Source: Crocinitomix sp.
GTDB lineage: Bacteria; Bacteroidota; Bacteroidia; Flavobacteriales_D; Crocinitomicaceae
Assembly: GCA_013138735.1 (NCBI GenBank)
Contig: WTCE01000112.1
Coordinates: 1-64,000 of the forward strand
DNA length: 64,000 bases
Direction: 5' to 3'
Each line of letters starts with the position of its first letter. Within the stretch, counting starts at the first letter, position 1. The translations under genes were made by a program, and so were the position numbers. Of the stretch, positions 1 to 9,799 are shown piece by piece. A model generated the notes under the pieces. It had not been told where the DNA came from. It saw only the letters and a program-made list of their open reading frames with translations, and did not search any database.

Positions 1-115
1 GAGCTTCCTTCAGATTCCTGCTCACGCAGGACACCCTTGCTATTGGCTAACACTTCCTGCTATAAAGGCGTGCTCGGGACTTGAACCCTATAATCATTGC
101 CCATGCTGGGCACAC
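1..115 (-). mobile_element. 5' end of a bacterial group II intron (domain I), truncated by the window edge
   Basis: Minus strand reads GTGTGCCCAGCATGGGC...GGGTTCAAGTCCCGAGCACGCC...AGCAGGAAGTGTTAGCC...AGCAAGGGTGTCCTGCGTGAGCAGGAATCTGAAGGAAGC, the typical 5' portion of bacterial group II introns, starting with GUGYG at nt 115. Confidence 0.75.
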
Positions 116-118
116 AAC

Positions 119-157
119 AAAAAATCCCTATCGATTCTTGATCGATAGGGATTTTTT
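119..157 (-). terminator. Intrinsic terminator, perfect 17-bp stem
   Basis: AAAAAATCCCTATCGAT-TCTTG-ATCGATAGGGATTTTTT; follows the minus-strand lipoprotein gene. Confidence 0.85.
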
Positions 158-176
158 AATATCTCTGTTATTTGTT

Positions 177-431
177 TTATTCCATTTTTTCAGCAACATC
201 TGGGCATTTTTCTTCTAATGCTTCAACCCACGAACCTTCTTCAAAGGTCTCTGTTCCATAAGTTTCTTTCAATTGTGCGTCGCACTCATAAAAATTAATA
301 TCGTAGTCACCGTAAGGATCACCTTCCATGCAATCACACATAGCTTCTGCTGCTTTCCCTTGTTCTTCGGTGAATCCACCGCAAGACGCCAATCCAATAA
401 TAATTCCTATTCCTAAAACTGCCTTTTTCAT
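177..431 (-). CDS. Small putative lipoprotein
   Basis: 84 aa; lipoprotein-type N-terminus MKKAVLGIGIIIGLASCGG. Confidence 0.7.
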   Translation of the reverse strand: MKKAVLGIGIIIGLASCGGFTEEQGKAAEAMCDCMEGDPYGDYDINFYECDAQLKETYGTETFEEGSWVEALEEKCPDVAEKME

Positions 432-510
432 CTTAATATCTGCTTTAATAATTTTCCTTGTTCTGTCTATTAATTCACAAGTTAAAAATTTATCGTTACA
501 CTCGCACTAA

Positions 511-813
511 TCACCGCAAATAAATATCTGTGATTAATTCAATGCCTGCTGTCTTATTTATTTTTTCGATAATAGCTGGTTTATCATGTTGCAACTCATC
601 TCGCATTACCGCCGAGTTTATATTCAAGTACAATATTTTATCCTTAATAAACTTACGCTCCGTTCTTTTATCAACAGCATCTCCCATTAATTCGCCCCAT
701 TTTGATAAAACACGTGTTTCCAATATTTTATCATCAATACCCAAAGCTTTAAAATAACCTTCTAAGGCCTTATTAATTGGAATTCCGTCTTGATGATTTC
801 TACCCTTTTTCAA
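511..813 (-). CDS. DUF721 domain protein (DciA-like)
   Basis: 100 aa; DUF721-like sequence immediately downstream of and overlapping recF, a common arrangement. Confidence 0.75.
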   Translation of the reverse strand: MKKGRNHQDGIPINKALEGYFKALGIDDKILETRVLSKWGELMGDAVDKRTERKFIKDKILYLNINSAVMRDELQHDKPAIIEKINKTAGIELITDIYLR

Positions 814-1903
814 CTTGTCCTCCTTCTACATTAAATAATTTCCGATCAATATCAATGTCTTTAAACACCTTTTCAATTCGATCTCGGTCCGTATCTGAGA
901 TAAATACTTGTCCAAAAATATGTTGCGAAATCAATTGCATTAAATGTGAAACACGGTTGTGATCTAATTTATCAAAAACGTCATCTAATAAAAGAATCGG
1001 TTTTGTCTTTAACAAATTACTGACAATTTCGAACTGCGCCAACTTTAATGCAATTAAAAATGATTTTTGTTGTCCTTGCGAGCCAAATTTTTTGATGGGT
1101 TGCTCATGTATTAAAAAAACTAAATCATCTTTATGCACTCCAACAGTTGTATACCCAACGGCATTATCTTTCCGTGTGCTTTTTTCTAAAGCTTCTGCAA
1201 ATGACTCGGTTTCTAATTGTGACTTATAAGAAATATTGATGGACTCTTTGTGATTGGCAATTATGTTAAAAAACTTCTGGAATACTGGAATAAAATCAAT
1301 TAAAAAAGCTTTTCTTTTTTCATAGATCACCTCTCCTAAACTAACCAGTTGTATATTCCAAACTTCAATGCTTTCGGCATCAAAGATCCGCAATTCTTGA
1401 AACTGTTTTAGCAAAGCGTTGCGTTGTTGTAATACTTTATTGTAGCGAATTAAGGTTTCCAAATAATTTCGATCGAATTGAGAAATTATACTATCGATAA
1501 ATTTGCGCCGTGTTTCACTTCCTTCGATAATTAAATTTGTGTCGTATGGAGAAATAACTACAGCGGGAAAACGTCCAATATGGTCTGCCAACTTTTCGTA
1601 TTCCTTTTTATTGCGTTTAACGGTTTTCTTATGACCTTCTTTAATGGAACAGGTAATCGCAATATCCTTATCATCTTTAAAATAAGTGCCCTGCAACAAA
1701 AAAAACTTCTCGTTTAATCGAATGCACTGTTTATCAATTGGATTTAGAAATGAACGACAAAAGGACAAAAAATGGACTGCATCCAAAATATTCGTCTTAC
1801 CAGCCCCATTTTCACCAATAAACACATTGATATCTGCCGACAATTCTATTGAGGCGTCTGCATAATTCTTGAAGTTGACGAGGGCAAGCGATTTTAAATG
1901 CAT
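800..1903 (-). CDS. recF: DNA replication and repair protein RecF
   Basis: MHLKSLALVNFKNYADASIELSADINVFIGENGAGKTNILDAVHFLSFCRSF (Walker A); KFGSQGQQKSFLIALKLAQF signature; LLLDDVFDKLD Walker B. Confidence 0.95.
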   Translation of the reverse strand: MHLKSLALVNFKNYADASIELSADINVFIGENGAGKTNILDAVHFLSFCRSFLNPIDKQCIRLNEKFFLLQGTYFKDDKDIAITCSIKEGHKKTVKRNKKEYEKLADHIGRFPAVVISPYDTNLIIEGSETRRKFIDSIISQFDRNYLETLIRYNKVLQQRNALLKQFQELRIFDAESIEVWNIQLVSLGEVIYEKRKAFLIDFIPVFQKFFNIIANHKESINISYKSQLETESFAEALEKSTRKDNAVGYTTVGVHKDDLVFLIHEQPIKKFGSQGQQKSFLIALKLAQFEIVSNLLKTKPILLLDDVFDKLDHNRVSHLMQLISQHIFGQVFISDTDRDRIEKVFKDIDIDRKLFNVEGGQVEKG

Positions 1904-2015
1904 TAATGTTTTTCATTTTACGTTGAAAAATAGCGCTCGTTCAACGTGATTTCAAAGATATAAATAACCATTGGAAAATACTATCGGAATCCTTTTTTCA
2001 ATTAATTTTGAACAT

Positions 2016-2471
2016 ATGTTTCCAGACCTTAACCTTCCAAAAGCAGAAATTCAGATCAAAGGTGATCAAATTTGGGACAGGTTGCGAAAGAAATATTTAA
2101 AATGTACGCCCGAAGAATGGGTGCGGCAAAATTTCATTTCCTATTTAATTGAACAGCTTAAATTTCCAGAAGGAAGAATGGTTTCTGAATATAAAGTAGT
2201 TTATAACGGATTGAATAAAAGGTGTGACATTGCAGTTTTCGATCAGTATAGCAAATGTCAGGTGATAGTTGAATGCAAAGCGCCAAAAATTAAAATTACG
2301 GAAGACACTTTTTATCAAATAGCAAAATATGCGAATGTTTTAAAAGCCCAACTATTAATTTTATCAAATGGTTTAGAACATTATTGTGCTTTAATTAATC
2401 CTGCTGAAGGAACAATTTCATACCTGCAAGACATTCCGTCCTACGGGCAAATTGAGCAACTTATTGACTGA
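2016..2471 (+). CDS. Type I restriction enzyme R protein N-terminal (HsdR_N) domain protein, orphan
   Basis: PD-(D/E)XK-like core KRCDIAVFDQ...VIVECKAPKIKI; ATG at 2016 is a more likely start than 1971. Confidence 0.75.
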   Translation: MFPDLNLPKAEIQIKGDQIWDRLRKKYLKCTPEEWVRQNFISYLIEQLKFPEGRMVSEYKVVYNGLNKRCDIAVFDQYSKCQVIVECKAPKIKITEDTFYQIAKYANVLKAQLLILSNGLEHYCALINPAEGTISYLQDIPSYGQIEQLID

Positions 2472-3102
2472 GTTGATAGCGCCCCGTTCCTATTCCTTTA
2501 ATAAAATCACTCCAAGCTGCAGGGTTTAACAAGTTGTTGACAGGCGATTGCCCTCTGGTATAAAACTCTTGTTGTTGTTGTACGCGATAATTACTGTAAG
2601 AAGTACTGGCATCCGCAGTTAATAAGGCGCCTACAAAAGCCATTTCTTGTGGTGAAAGTCTTTTTTGCGCTCTTTTTAAATCATCATCTGGGATGTCCAT
2701 ATTCACAAAGGCGTCTGCAAATTGCTCGCGCGACGGCCAAGGATAAACATCTACAGGATCCATCACAATCGTATCCTCTGTCATCAATTGCACTAAAGAA
2801 ATTGCTTTTGAAGTTGTTGAATCAGGCACAACATAAATTTTCTTTTTATATCCTACACTTGAAAATTGAATGGTATCACCGGGATGAACAACTAAAGCAA
2901 AATAACCGTAATAATCTGCAATCGTTCCACGCATAGTTGTCATATCGCCTACTCTGGTAAAAGGTACGCGGTATAAACTATCCGTAATAACAATACCCGT
3001 TAACTGAACATACAATAATGAATCAGAACTCTGCGGAGTATTATTTTGACCAAAACTCGAAGAGCTTAGCGCAAATAACAATATGACCAATAATTTTTTC
3101 AT
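2461..3102 (-). CDS. Secreted protein with carboxypeptidase-regulatory-like (CarboxypepD_reg-like) domain
   Basis: Signal peptide; GIVITDSLYRVPFTRVGDMTTMRGTIADYYGYFALVVHPGDTIQFSSVGYKKK pattern. Confidence 0.6.
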   Translation of the reverse strand: MKKLLVILLFALSSSSFGQNNTPQSSDSLLYVQLTGIVITDSLYRVPFTRVGDMTTMRGTIADYYGYFALVVHPGDTIQFSSVGYKKKIYVVPDSTTSKAISLVQLMTEDTIVMDPVDVYPWPSREQFADAFVNMDIPDDDLKRAQKRLSPQEMAFVGALLTADASTSYSNYRVQQQQEFYTRGQSPVNNLLNPAAWSDFIKGIGTGRYQLSQ

Positions 3103-3308
3103 TGAAGTTTCGTCTCTTACAAATATCTAGATAATGCTGAACTAATCAAAACTATTTAACATAAATTAAGCTCATTTGTTGTGCTAGAAAAACACAGTTT
3201 CAGAATAATAACCTCTCAATTGATAGCTTTTGGGCTTAAATTTTGGATAAAACGTTAATTAATGGTTAAGATTAAAGTGATAAAGGCGACAATCAAATTC
3301 ATTTTTAG

Positions 3309-3316
3309 TAACTTTG
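3309..3316 (+). promoter_or_regulatory. Bacteroidota -7 promoter element upstream of guaB
   Basis: TAACTTTG matches TAnnTTTG, 32 nt before the guaB ATG; no clear -33 TTTG found. Confidence 0.45.
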
Positions 3317-3348
3317 CGGGAATTTATAAATGAAATAAATTCGAATCT

Positions 3349-4821
3349 ATGCCTGTAGCTGATATAAATAATGTCAAAGAAGGTTTAACCTATGATGACG
3401 TTTTACTTGTCCCAAGATATTCTGAAATATTACCAAGAGAAGTAAATCTCCAAACAAGGTTAACCAAAAACATTACGTTAAACGCCCCAATTGTATCCGC
3501 TGCTATGGATACAGTAACCGAATCTGCATTGGCGGTTGCCATTGCACAACAAGGAGGAATTGGAGTTATTCATAAAAACATGTCTATTGCACAGCAAGCT
3601 TTGGAAGTGCGAAAAGTAAAGCGCTCTGAAAGTGGCATGATTTTAGACCCAATTACATTAGGTTTAGATTCCAAAATTGGAGATGCCTTACGCTTAATGA
3701 AAGAAAACAAAATTGGCGGAATTCCAGTTATCGACTCAGATAGAAAGCTCAAAGGAATTATTACCAATCGTGATTTAAGATTTGAAAAAGACGTGGAAAA
3801 AGCGGTAAAAGACGTCATGACATCTGAACGCATAGTTACTACAAAAGAAGGTACAAGTTTAGAACAAGCAGAAGAAATTCTACAACAGCATAAAATTGAG
3901 AAACTACCTGTAGTTTCAGATGACAATAAATTATTGGGCTTAATTACTTATAGAGATATTATTAAAGTAAAGGAGCATCCAAATTCATGTAAAGACAGAT
4001 TTGGACGCTTGCGGGTTGCTGCTGCTGTTGGAGTAACGCACGATACGCTAGAGCGTGTTTCGGCTTTGGTTGATGCTGGTGTTGATGCCATTGTAATTGA
4101 TACAGCGCATGGCCACACCAAAAGTTTTGTAGACAAACTGAAAGAGGTAAAAGTAAAATATCCGAACCTTGATGTGATTGCTGGAAATATAGCAACCGCA
4201 GAGGCGGCTAAATTTTTAGTTGAAGCTGGCGCAGATGCAGTTAAAGTTGGAATTGGTCCTGGATCAATTTGTACGACAAGAATAATTGCTGGTGTGGGCG
4301 TTCCACAACTTTCGGCCGTCAATGAAGTAGCAATGGCATTAGAAGGGACTGGAGTTCCTGTAATTGCTGATGGAGGAATTCGTTATACTGGAGATTTTGT
4401 AAAAGCCATTGCGGCTGGAGCAGATTCCATAATGGTAGGTTCAATGTTTGCCGGAGTTTTAGAATCACCAGGTGAAACAATTATTTATCAAGGAAGAAAA
4501 TTTAAAGCATATAGAGGAATGGGATCTCTTGAAGCCATGCAAAAAGGTTCAAAAGATCGTTACTTCCAAGATATTGAAGATGACGTGAAAAAATTAGTTC
4601 CTGAAGGAATTTCTGGCCGAGTGCCCTACAAAGGCAATTTGGAAGAGGTAATGCACCAGATTATTGGAGGCATTAGAGCAGGAATGGGATATTGTGGTGC
4701 AATTGATATTGACCACTTAAAAGGAGCGCCATTTATTAAAATTTCAACTGCTGGTGTACAAGAAAGTCATCCGCATGATATTGCCATTACGAGAGAAGCA
4801 CCAAACTATAGTAAGAAATAA
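3349..4821 (+). CDS. guaB: Inosine-5'-monophosphate dehydrogenase
   Basis: 490 aa with CBS domains; [22 protein letters not shown] active-site loop; [20 protein letters not shown]. Confidence 0.97.
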   Translation: MPVADINNVKEGLTYDDVLLVPRYSEILPREVNLQTRLTKNITLNAPIVSAAMDTVTESALAVAIAQQGGIGVIHKNMSIAQQALEVRKVKRSESGMILDPITLGLDSKIGDALRLMKENKIGGIPVIDSDRKLKGIITNRDLRFEKDVEKAVKDVMTSERIVTTKEGTSLEQAEEILQQHKIEKLPVVSDDNKLLGLITYRDIIKVKEHPNSCKDRFGRLRVAAAVGVTHDTLERVSALVDAGVDAIVIDTAHGHTKSFVDKLKEVKVKYPNLDVIAGNIATAEAAKFLVEAGADAVKVGIGPGSICTTRIIAGVGVPQLSAVNEVAMALEGTGVPVIADGGIRYTGDFVKAIAAGADSIMVGSMFAGVLESPGETIIYQGRKFKAYRGMGSLEAMQKGSKDRYFQDIEDDVKKLVPEGISGRVPYKGNLEEVMHQIIGGIRAGMGYCGAIDIDHLKGAPFIKISTAGVQESHPHDIAITREAPNYSKK

Positions 4822-4876
4822 TACGTAAGGTATAATAACCGTACAAAACTTTGAAAAACGAAAACTTAAACGAAAA

Positions 4877-6958
4877 ATGAAAAAATTACATTTATTATTA
4901 ATTGGACTTCTTTTATCGGTAGGATCAATCGCGCAAGAAAAAGATCCTGTTGTACTTACAATTGATGGTGACGATATTCATGCATCCGAGTTTTTATACA
5001 TCTACTCTAAAAATAACGACGAACCTTCATTTGCAAAGGATTCTCTATCCGACTATATGGAGTTGTTCATCAACTATAAACTAAAGGTTAAAGAAGCGCA
5101 AGCAAAACAATACGACACGATTCCACGTTTAGTAAATGAATTGGCACAATACCGCAAGCAACTTTCATTGCCGTATATGACGGACAAAACGAAAAACGAA
5201 AAATTGATTGAAGAGGCCTATGCAAGAACAACAAACGAAGTTAGAGCGAGTCATATTCTTATTCGTTTAAAAGCAGATCCAAGTCCTGCGGATACAGCAG
5301 AAGCTTATTCACGTACAATGGCTTTACGTGCTAGAATTGTAGGTGGCGAATCATTTGAAGTTGTAGCTAAAGGTAAAGGCGGTTCTGAAGATCCATCTGT
5401 AAAATCAAACAATGGTGATTTAGGTTATTTCTCTGCATTACAAATGGTTTATCCGTTTGAAGATGCTGCTTTTACTACCCCTGTTGGTGAAGTATCCATG
5501 CCTGTTCGCACAAGATTTGGTTATCACTTGATTAAGGTGGTTGACAATCGTCCAGCACAAGGAATGATTGAAACAGCACATATTTTAATTTTAGCAGACG
5601 ACAAAGCTGCGGATGACGATAAAATGAAAGCTGAGAAAAAAATCAACGAAATTTATGCCTTATTACAAGCAGGTGAAAAATTTGAAGATTTGGCCGCAAA
5701 GTATTCTGATGATAAATCTTCTAGCGCTAAAGGTGGACTTCTTCCATTATTTGGTTCTGGAGCGAAACAACGAATGGTTCCTGAATTTGAAAAAGCAGCT
5801 TTTGCTATTGTAAATGATGGAGATTATTCGGCACCAGTTAAAACTACTTTCGGATACCATATTATTAAACGAATGCAAGTAATTCCAATTCCAGAATATG
5901 ATGTAATGTATCGTGAATTGAAATTAAGAGTAGAACGCGACATGCGGGCTGAAACAACTAAAGAAGCCTTTATCGAGGATTTGAAAAAACAATACGGTTT
6001 CCAAACGAATGCGCAAAAATTACTACCGTATCTCTATAATCCAATGGGAGATGAAATTTTCATGGGAGCATGGGAAGGTATGGAAACGCCAGCACATGAT
6101 GATGATGTATTGTTCGAGTTTAAAGAGAATATGGCAACATTAAAAGATTTGGAGACTTATATTATTAAACGCCAAATTAAAATGCGTCGTGCGGATAAAC
6201 AAATGTTAGTTCAAGATCATTATAATGCAATGGTGAAGGAATGGGTTGTGAATTATGAAGATAGCCAATTGGAAACCAAGTATCCTGAATTCAAATCATT
6301 GATTCAAGAGTATGCTGATGGTATTTTAGTTTTCGAAATCATGCAGGACGAGATTTGGAAAAAAGCTTCTAAGGATACAACAGGAATTCAAAACTACTAT
6401 GATGCCCATAGCGCTGACTTCACTTATAATATTCGATATAAAGGAGATCTATATACGGCTAAAGATAAAGCAACGGCTGCATCAATCGTAAAACTGATTA
6501 ATCTCGGTGAATTAGATGCAAAACAAATTATAGAACAGTTAAATCAAGATTCTGAATTAAACGCGAAAGTGAGAAACCAAGTTTATAATTCAGAAACAAC
6601 TGAGGCTTTTAAAGTGAGAAAACCTTTAAAAACAATTGATAAGCCTGAGGATTTAACTGATGTAAAAGCAATGGCAAAATACAAATCGAAAAATAAAAAA
6701 GCCAAAGCTAAACATGCGAAATACAAATTGAAAACATTTAAAAACGGTTTAAACAAACCTTATAAAAATGCTGGTGTTTATTACGTGTTTGATGTTGAGG
6801 AAACAATGCAACCAAGAAAAAGAGAATTTAGTGAGGCACGCGGTTTAGTAACTGCTGCTTACCAGAATCAATTAGAAAAAGAATGGTTGGCGTCATTGCG
6901 TAAAAAATATACGATTAAAATTCACGAAGATGCTCTTTATGGGCTAGGTGGAAAATAA
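4877..6958 (+). CDS. PpiC-type peptidylprolyl isomerase
   Basis: Signal peptide; two rotamase blocks (EVRASHILIRLKAD..., MIETAHILILADD...GYHIIKRM). Confidence 0.88.
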   Translation: MKKLHLLLIGLLLSVGSIAQEKDPVVLTIDGDDIHASEFLYIYSKNNDEPSFAKDSLSDYMELFINYKLKVKEAQAKQYDTIPRLVNELAQYRKQLSLPYMTDKTKNEKLIEEAYARTTNEVRASHILIRLKADPSPADTAEAYSRTMALRARIVGGESFEVVAKGKGGSEDPSVKSNNGDLGYFSALQMVYPFEDAAFTTPVGEVSMPVRTRFGYHLIKVVDNRPAQGMIETAHILILADDKAADDDKMKAEKKINEIYALLQAGEKFEDLAAKYSDDKSSSAKGGLLPLFGSGAKQRMVPEFEKAAFAIVNDGDYSAPVKTTFGYHIIKRMQVIPIPEYDVMYRELKLRVERDMRAETTKEAFIEDLKKQYGFQTNAQKLLPYLYNPMGDEIFMGAWEGMETPAHDDDVLFEFKENMATLKDLETYIIKRQIKMRRADKQMLVQDHYNAMVKEWVVNYEDSQLETKYPEFKSLIQEYADGILVFEIMQDEIWKKASKDTTGIQNYYDAHSADFTYNIRYKGDLYTAKDKATAASIVKLINLGELDAKQIIEQLNQDSELNAKVRNQVYNSETTEAFKVRKPLKTIDKPEDLTDVKAMAKYKSKNKKAKAKHAKYKLKTFKNGLNKPYKNAGVYYVFDVEETMQPRKREFSEARGLVTAAYQNQLEKEWLASLRKKYTIKIHEDALYGLGGK

Positions 6959-6979
6959 GCCTAATTATTGTTAAAATAA

Positions 6980-7019
6980 AAACCAACCTTAAGCGCAAAG
7001 CAAAGGGTTGGTTTTTTTT
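6980..7019 (+). terminator. Intrinsic terminator
   Basis: AAACCAACC...GGTTGGTTTTTTTT after the first PpiC gene. Confidence 0.7.
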
Positions 7020-7049
7020 ATGACTACATTTGTTCACTGAGTTGTAAAC

Positions 7050-7925
7050 TTGCGAATGCACGCCTTAAAAAAGATATTAAATCCAACCACTCGCCTAACC
7101 TTCACTGGATTATTAGTGCTGGTCGTAAGCGTAAGTCTTTCTTGCAACGGCAATAAAGATAAAGGTCGTGTAATAGCGCAAGTTGGAGAGCATGAACTTT
7201 ACGAAACAGATGTTCAATTTTTGGCTTATACGCAATTGGATAGCGCTGCGGTAGTTTCGCATTATGTTGAAGAATGGGTGGCTGAACAAATATTGGTGAG
7301 CGAAGCAGAGAAGGATGAAAATGTGGACATGCAAGCAATTGATCGGCGAATTGAGGAGTTTAGAAATGACCTACTCATTCACCAATTAGAAGATAAGCGA
7401 ATTGAGGTACAATTAGACACGACTGTAAGTACAACAGAAATTGAAGCTTACTATAAGGATCATCAGGCTGATTTTCAACTGAACGATTATTTGGTCAAAG
7501 TGCTTTACCTTAAAATCCCATTGGATGCGCCAGACATTGATAAAATTGGTGGGGCCTATAAATTGCGGAATGATGAGGACATAGAAACCATTGAAACCTA
7601 TGCAAAAATGTACGCTTCTAACTTTTATTATGACATTGAAAGCTGGATCTACTTTGATGATATCTTAAAAGAGATACCTTTGCATGATATTAACAAAGAT
7701 CGATTTATACTTAAACGATCGAAAATACGTTTTGAAGAGACTGGATTTTACTACTTTTTGAACATAGTTGATTATAAATTAAAGAACAGTACGTCTCCCA
7801 TTAGTTTTGAGCGAGAAAATATAAAGGCTAGAATCATTAACTTAAGGATTAAGGATTTACGCCAGACGATTAAAAATGATATTATTAAAAAAGCATATGA
7901 TAACGGTAAGGTCACAATTTATTAA
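7050..7925 (+). CDS. SurA/PpiC-like periplasmic chaperone or isomerase, divergent
   Basis: Lipoprotein-like N-terminus (VSVSLSCNG); [13 protein letters not shown] SurA-like start; position between two PpiC proteins. Confidence 0.6.
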   Translation: MRMHALKKILNPTTRLTFTGLLVLVVSVSLSCNGNKDKGRVIAQVGEHELYETDVQFLAYTQLDSAAVVSHYVEEWVAEQILVSEAEKDENVDMQAIDRRIEEFRNDLLIHQLEDKRIEVQLDTTVSTTEIEAYYKDHQADFQLNDYLVKVLYLKIPLDAPDIDKIGGAYKLRNDEDIETIETYAKMYASNFYYDIESWIYFDDILKEIPLHDINKDRFILKRSKIRFEETGFYYFLNIVDYKLKNSTSPISFERENIKARIINLRIKDLRQTIKNDIIKKAYDNGKVTIY

Positions 7926-9294
7926 AAACAGTATTTTGCTATTGGGGCTTCTCTTAGTAGGATCAGGTGCCATTTTTGCTCAAGGGGGAGAACCTAAGGT
8001 TATTGACAAAATTGTTGGTCAAGTTGGAGATGAGATCATTTTATTATCTGATATTCAAAACCAACGCCTTCAAATTTTGCAAAGCGGTAATGATGGCGAT
8101 AAGCAAACAGATTGCGCCATTCTAGAAGAATTCATGTACGAGAAACTTTTGGTGAATCAAGCAAAAATTGACAGTGTTGTTGTGAATGATGATGACGTGA
8201 ACCGTGAGATGGAAGAAAGATTACGTTATATCGCTGGTCAAATTGGGAGTATTGAAAAATTAGAAGAATTCTATGGAAAATCAGTGGCTAAAATAAAAGC
8301 CGACTTCTTTGAGTTGATAAAGAAACGTTTGTTGGCCGATCAAATGAAAAGAAACATTACTGAAAATGTAAAAGTAACGCCGAAAGAAGTTGAAAAGTTC
8401 TTCAAGGGTTTACCAAAAGACAGTATACCTTATATTAACTCTAAAGTTACCGTAGCACATATTGTTATGTACCCAAAAATAACGCAAAGCGACAGGGACA
8501 AAGCATTTAATGAATTAACAAAATACAAAGGAGAAATTGAGCGTGGCGAACAACGCTTTGGAACTGCTGCAACACTCCACTCTGATGATCCAGGAAGTAG
8601 AATTAGTGGTGGTGATTTAGGATGGCAAACGAGAGGAACTATGGTTCCTGAATTTGAATCAGCTTTATTTAGCTTAAAAAAGGACGAAATTTCTGAAGTT
8701 GTTGAAACGCAGTATGGTTACCACATTATTCAGTTATTAGAACGTAAAGGAGATAATTTCCATTGTCGTCATATTTTAATTGCCCCTAAGGTAAGTGACG
8801 CAGCTTTAGTTAAAGCCGCAACAACAATTGACAGTGTACACCGTGCAATCGCAAATGGTAGCATGAGCTTTGAAGATGCTGCACGTCGCTTTAGTGATGA
8901 TGAAAACTCAAAATTTAATGGAGGACAAATTGTGAATCCTTATTCTGGTGATTATCTATGGGACATTCAAAACATCAATGATATTGATCCTCAAATGTCT
9001 CGTATTATTGAGCGTATGACGGTTGGAAAATTCTCTACGCCATCATTATATGACAATTATCAAGAACAAAAACAAGGAATTAGAATTGTGAAGCTGATTG
9101 CGAAATCAGAGCCGCATATTGCAAGTTTGGCAACAGATCGTCAATTAATTGAAATGGCTGCGCTAAATGAAAAAAGACAAATTGTTATTGATGCTTGGAT
9201 CGAATCTAAAATATCTGGGAACTTCGTTCAAATTGATAAAAGCTATTTGAAAGGCTGTGATTTTAAGTATACTTGGATTAGAGGGGATATTTAG
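7897..9294 (+). CDS. SurA-like PpiC peptidylprolyl isomerase
   Basis: [20 protein letters not shown] SurA N-domain; [11 protein letters not shown]... and [11 protein letters not shown] rotamase blocks; starts inside the preceding CDS. Confidence 0.85.
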   Translation: MITVRSQFIKNSILLLGLLLVGSGAIFAQGGEPKVIDKIVGQVGDEIILLSDIQNQRLQILQSGNDGDKQTDCAILEEFMYEKLLVNQAKIDSVVVNDDDVNREMEERLRYIAGQIGSIEKLEEFYGKSVAKIKADFFELIKKRLLADQMKRNITENVKVTPKEVEKFFKGLPKDSIPYINSKVTVAHIVMYPKITQSDRDKAFNELTKYKGEIERGEQRFGTAATLHSDDPGSRISGGDLGWQTRGTMVPEFESALFSLKKDEISEVVETQYGYHIIQLLERKGDNFHCRHILIAPKVSDAALVKAATTIDSVHRAIANGSMSFEDAARRFSDDENSKFNGGQIVNPYSGDYLWDIQNINDIDPQMSRIIERMTVGKFSTPSLYDNYQEQKQGIRIVKLIAKSEPHIASLATDRQLIEMAALNEKRQIVIDAWIESKISGNFVQIDKSYLKGCDFKYTWIRGDI

Positions 9295-9341
9295 GATTTA
9301 TTACTTTACTGTTAATTTACTGATCTCATAAATTAGCACAG

Positions 9342-9770
9342 ATGATTAGAATACTTTTCTTTTTCCTTTTTTTTATCTCTTACCAATGTAAAGCTGATGG
9401 TTTGAAAGGCTTAGGAGTTGTTGAGGAAGTATTACCGATATTTTTATGGATCTTAATTTCCATACTGGTTCTTATTTTAGCTAAAATATTAGCTTGGAGA
9501 AAAGAGGTTTTAATTGGTCAGGTTCTAACCTACGTCGGTCTACTTTCATTAACCATTTGCTTCATTCAAATTTACATCCATTACGTATTTGTAGAAGGTT
9601 ATAGATTTTCTACGTTCACACGCTTTTTTTACTTTGGGCGGTTTGCTAAGATTAAAGTTTTTACGCTTCTCATTATCATTGTTCTTTTTAGGTTTATATG
9701 GAAACGGATAAGTTTTGATCGAAAGAATTGGAAAGCTAAAAATGATCTTAACAAAGATCAGCCGGCATAA
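9342..9770 (+). CDS. Hypothetical membrane protein
   Basis: 142 aa with several hydrophobic segments. Confidence 0.55.
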   Translation: MIRILFFFLFFISYQCKADGLKGLGVVEEVLPIFLWILISILVLILAKILAWRKEVLIGQVLTYVGLLSLTICFIQIYIHYVFVEGYRFSTFTRFFYFGRFAKIKVFTLLIIIVLFRFIWKRISFDRKNWKAKNDLNKDQPA

Positions 9771-9799
9771 AAACTATTAATTACTTAGGGGTCGCCTTT

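Noticed and set aside
68-92. tRNA-like T-arm (minus strand GGGTTCAAGTCCC)
   Set aside because: No acceptor or anticodon arm around it; the whole segment fits group II intron domain I better.
3570-4322. Antisense ORFs opposite guaB (118, 124 and 77 aa)
   Set aside because: Shadow frames of a strongly conserved gene, with no recognisable domain or own promoter.
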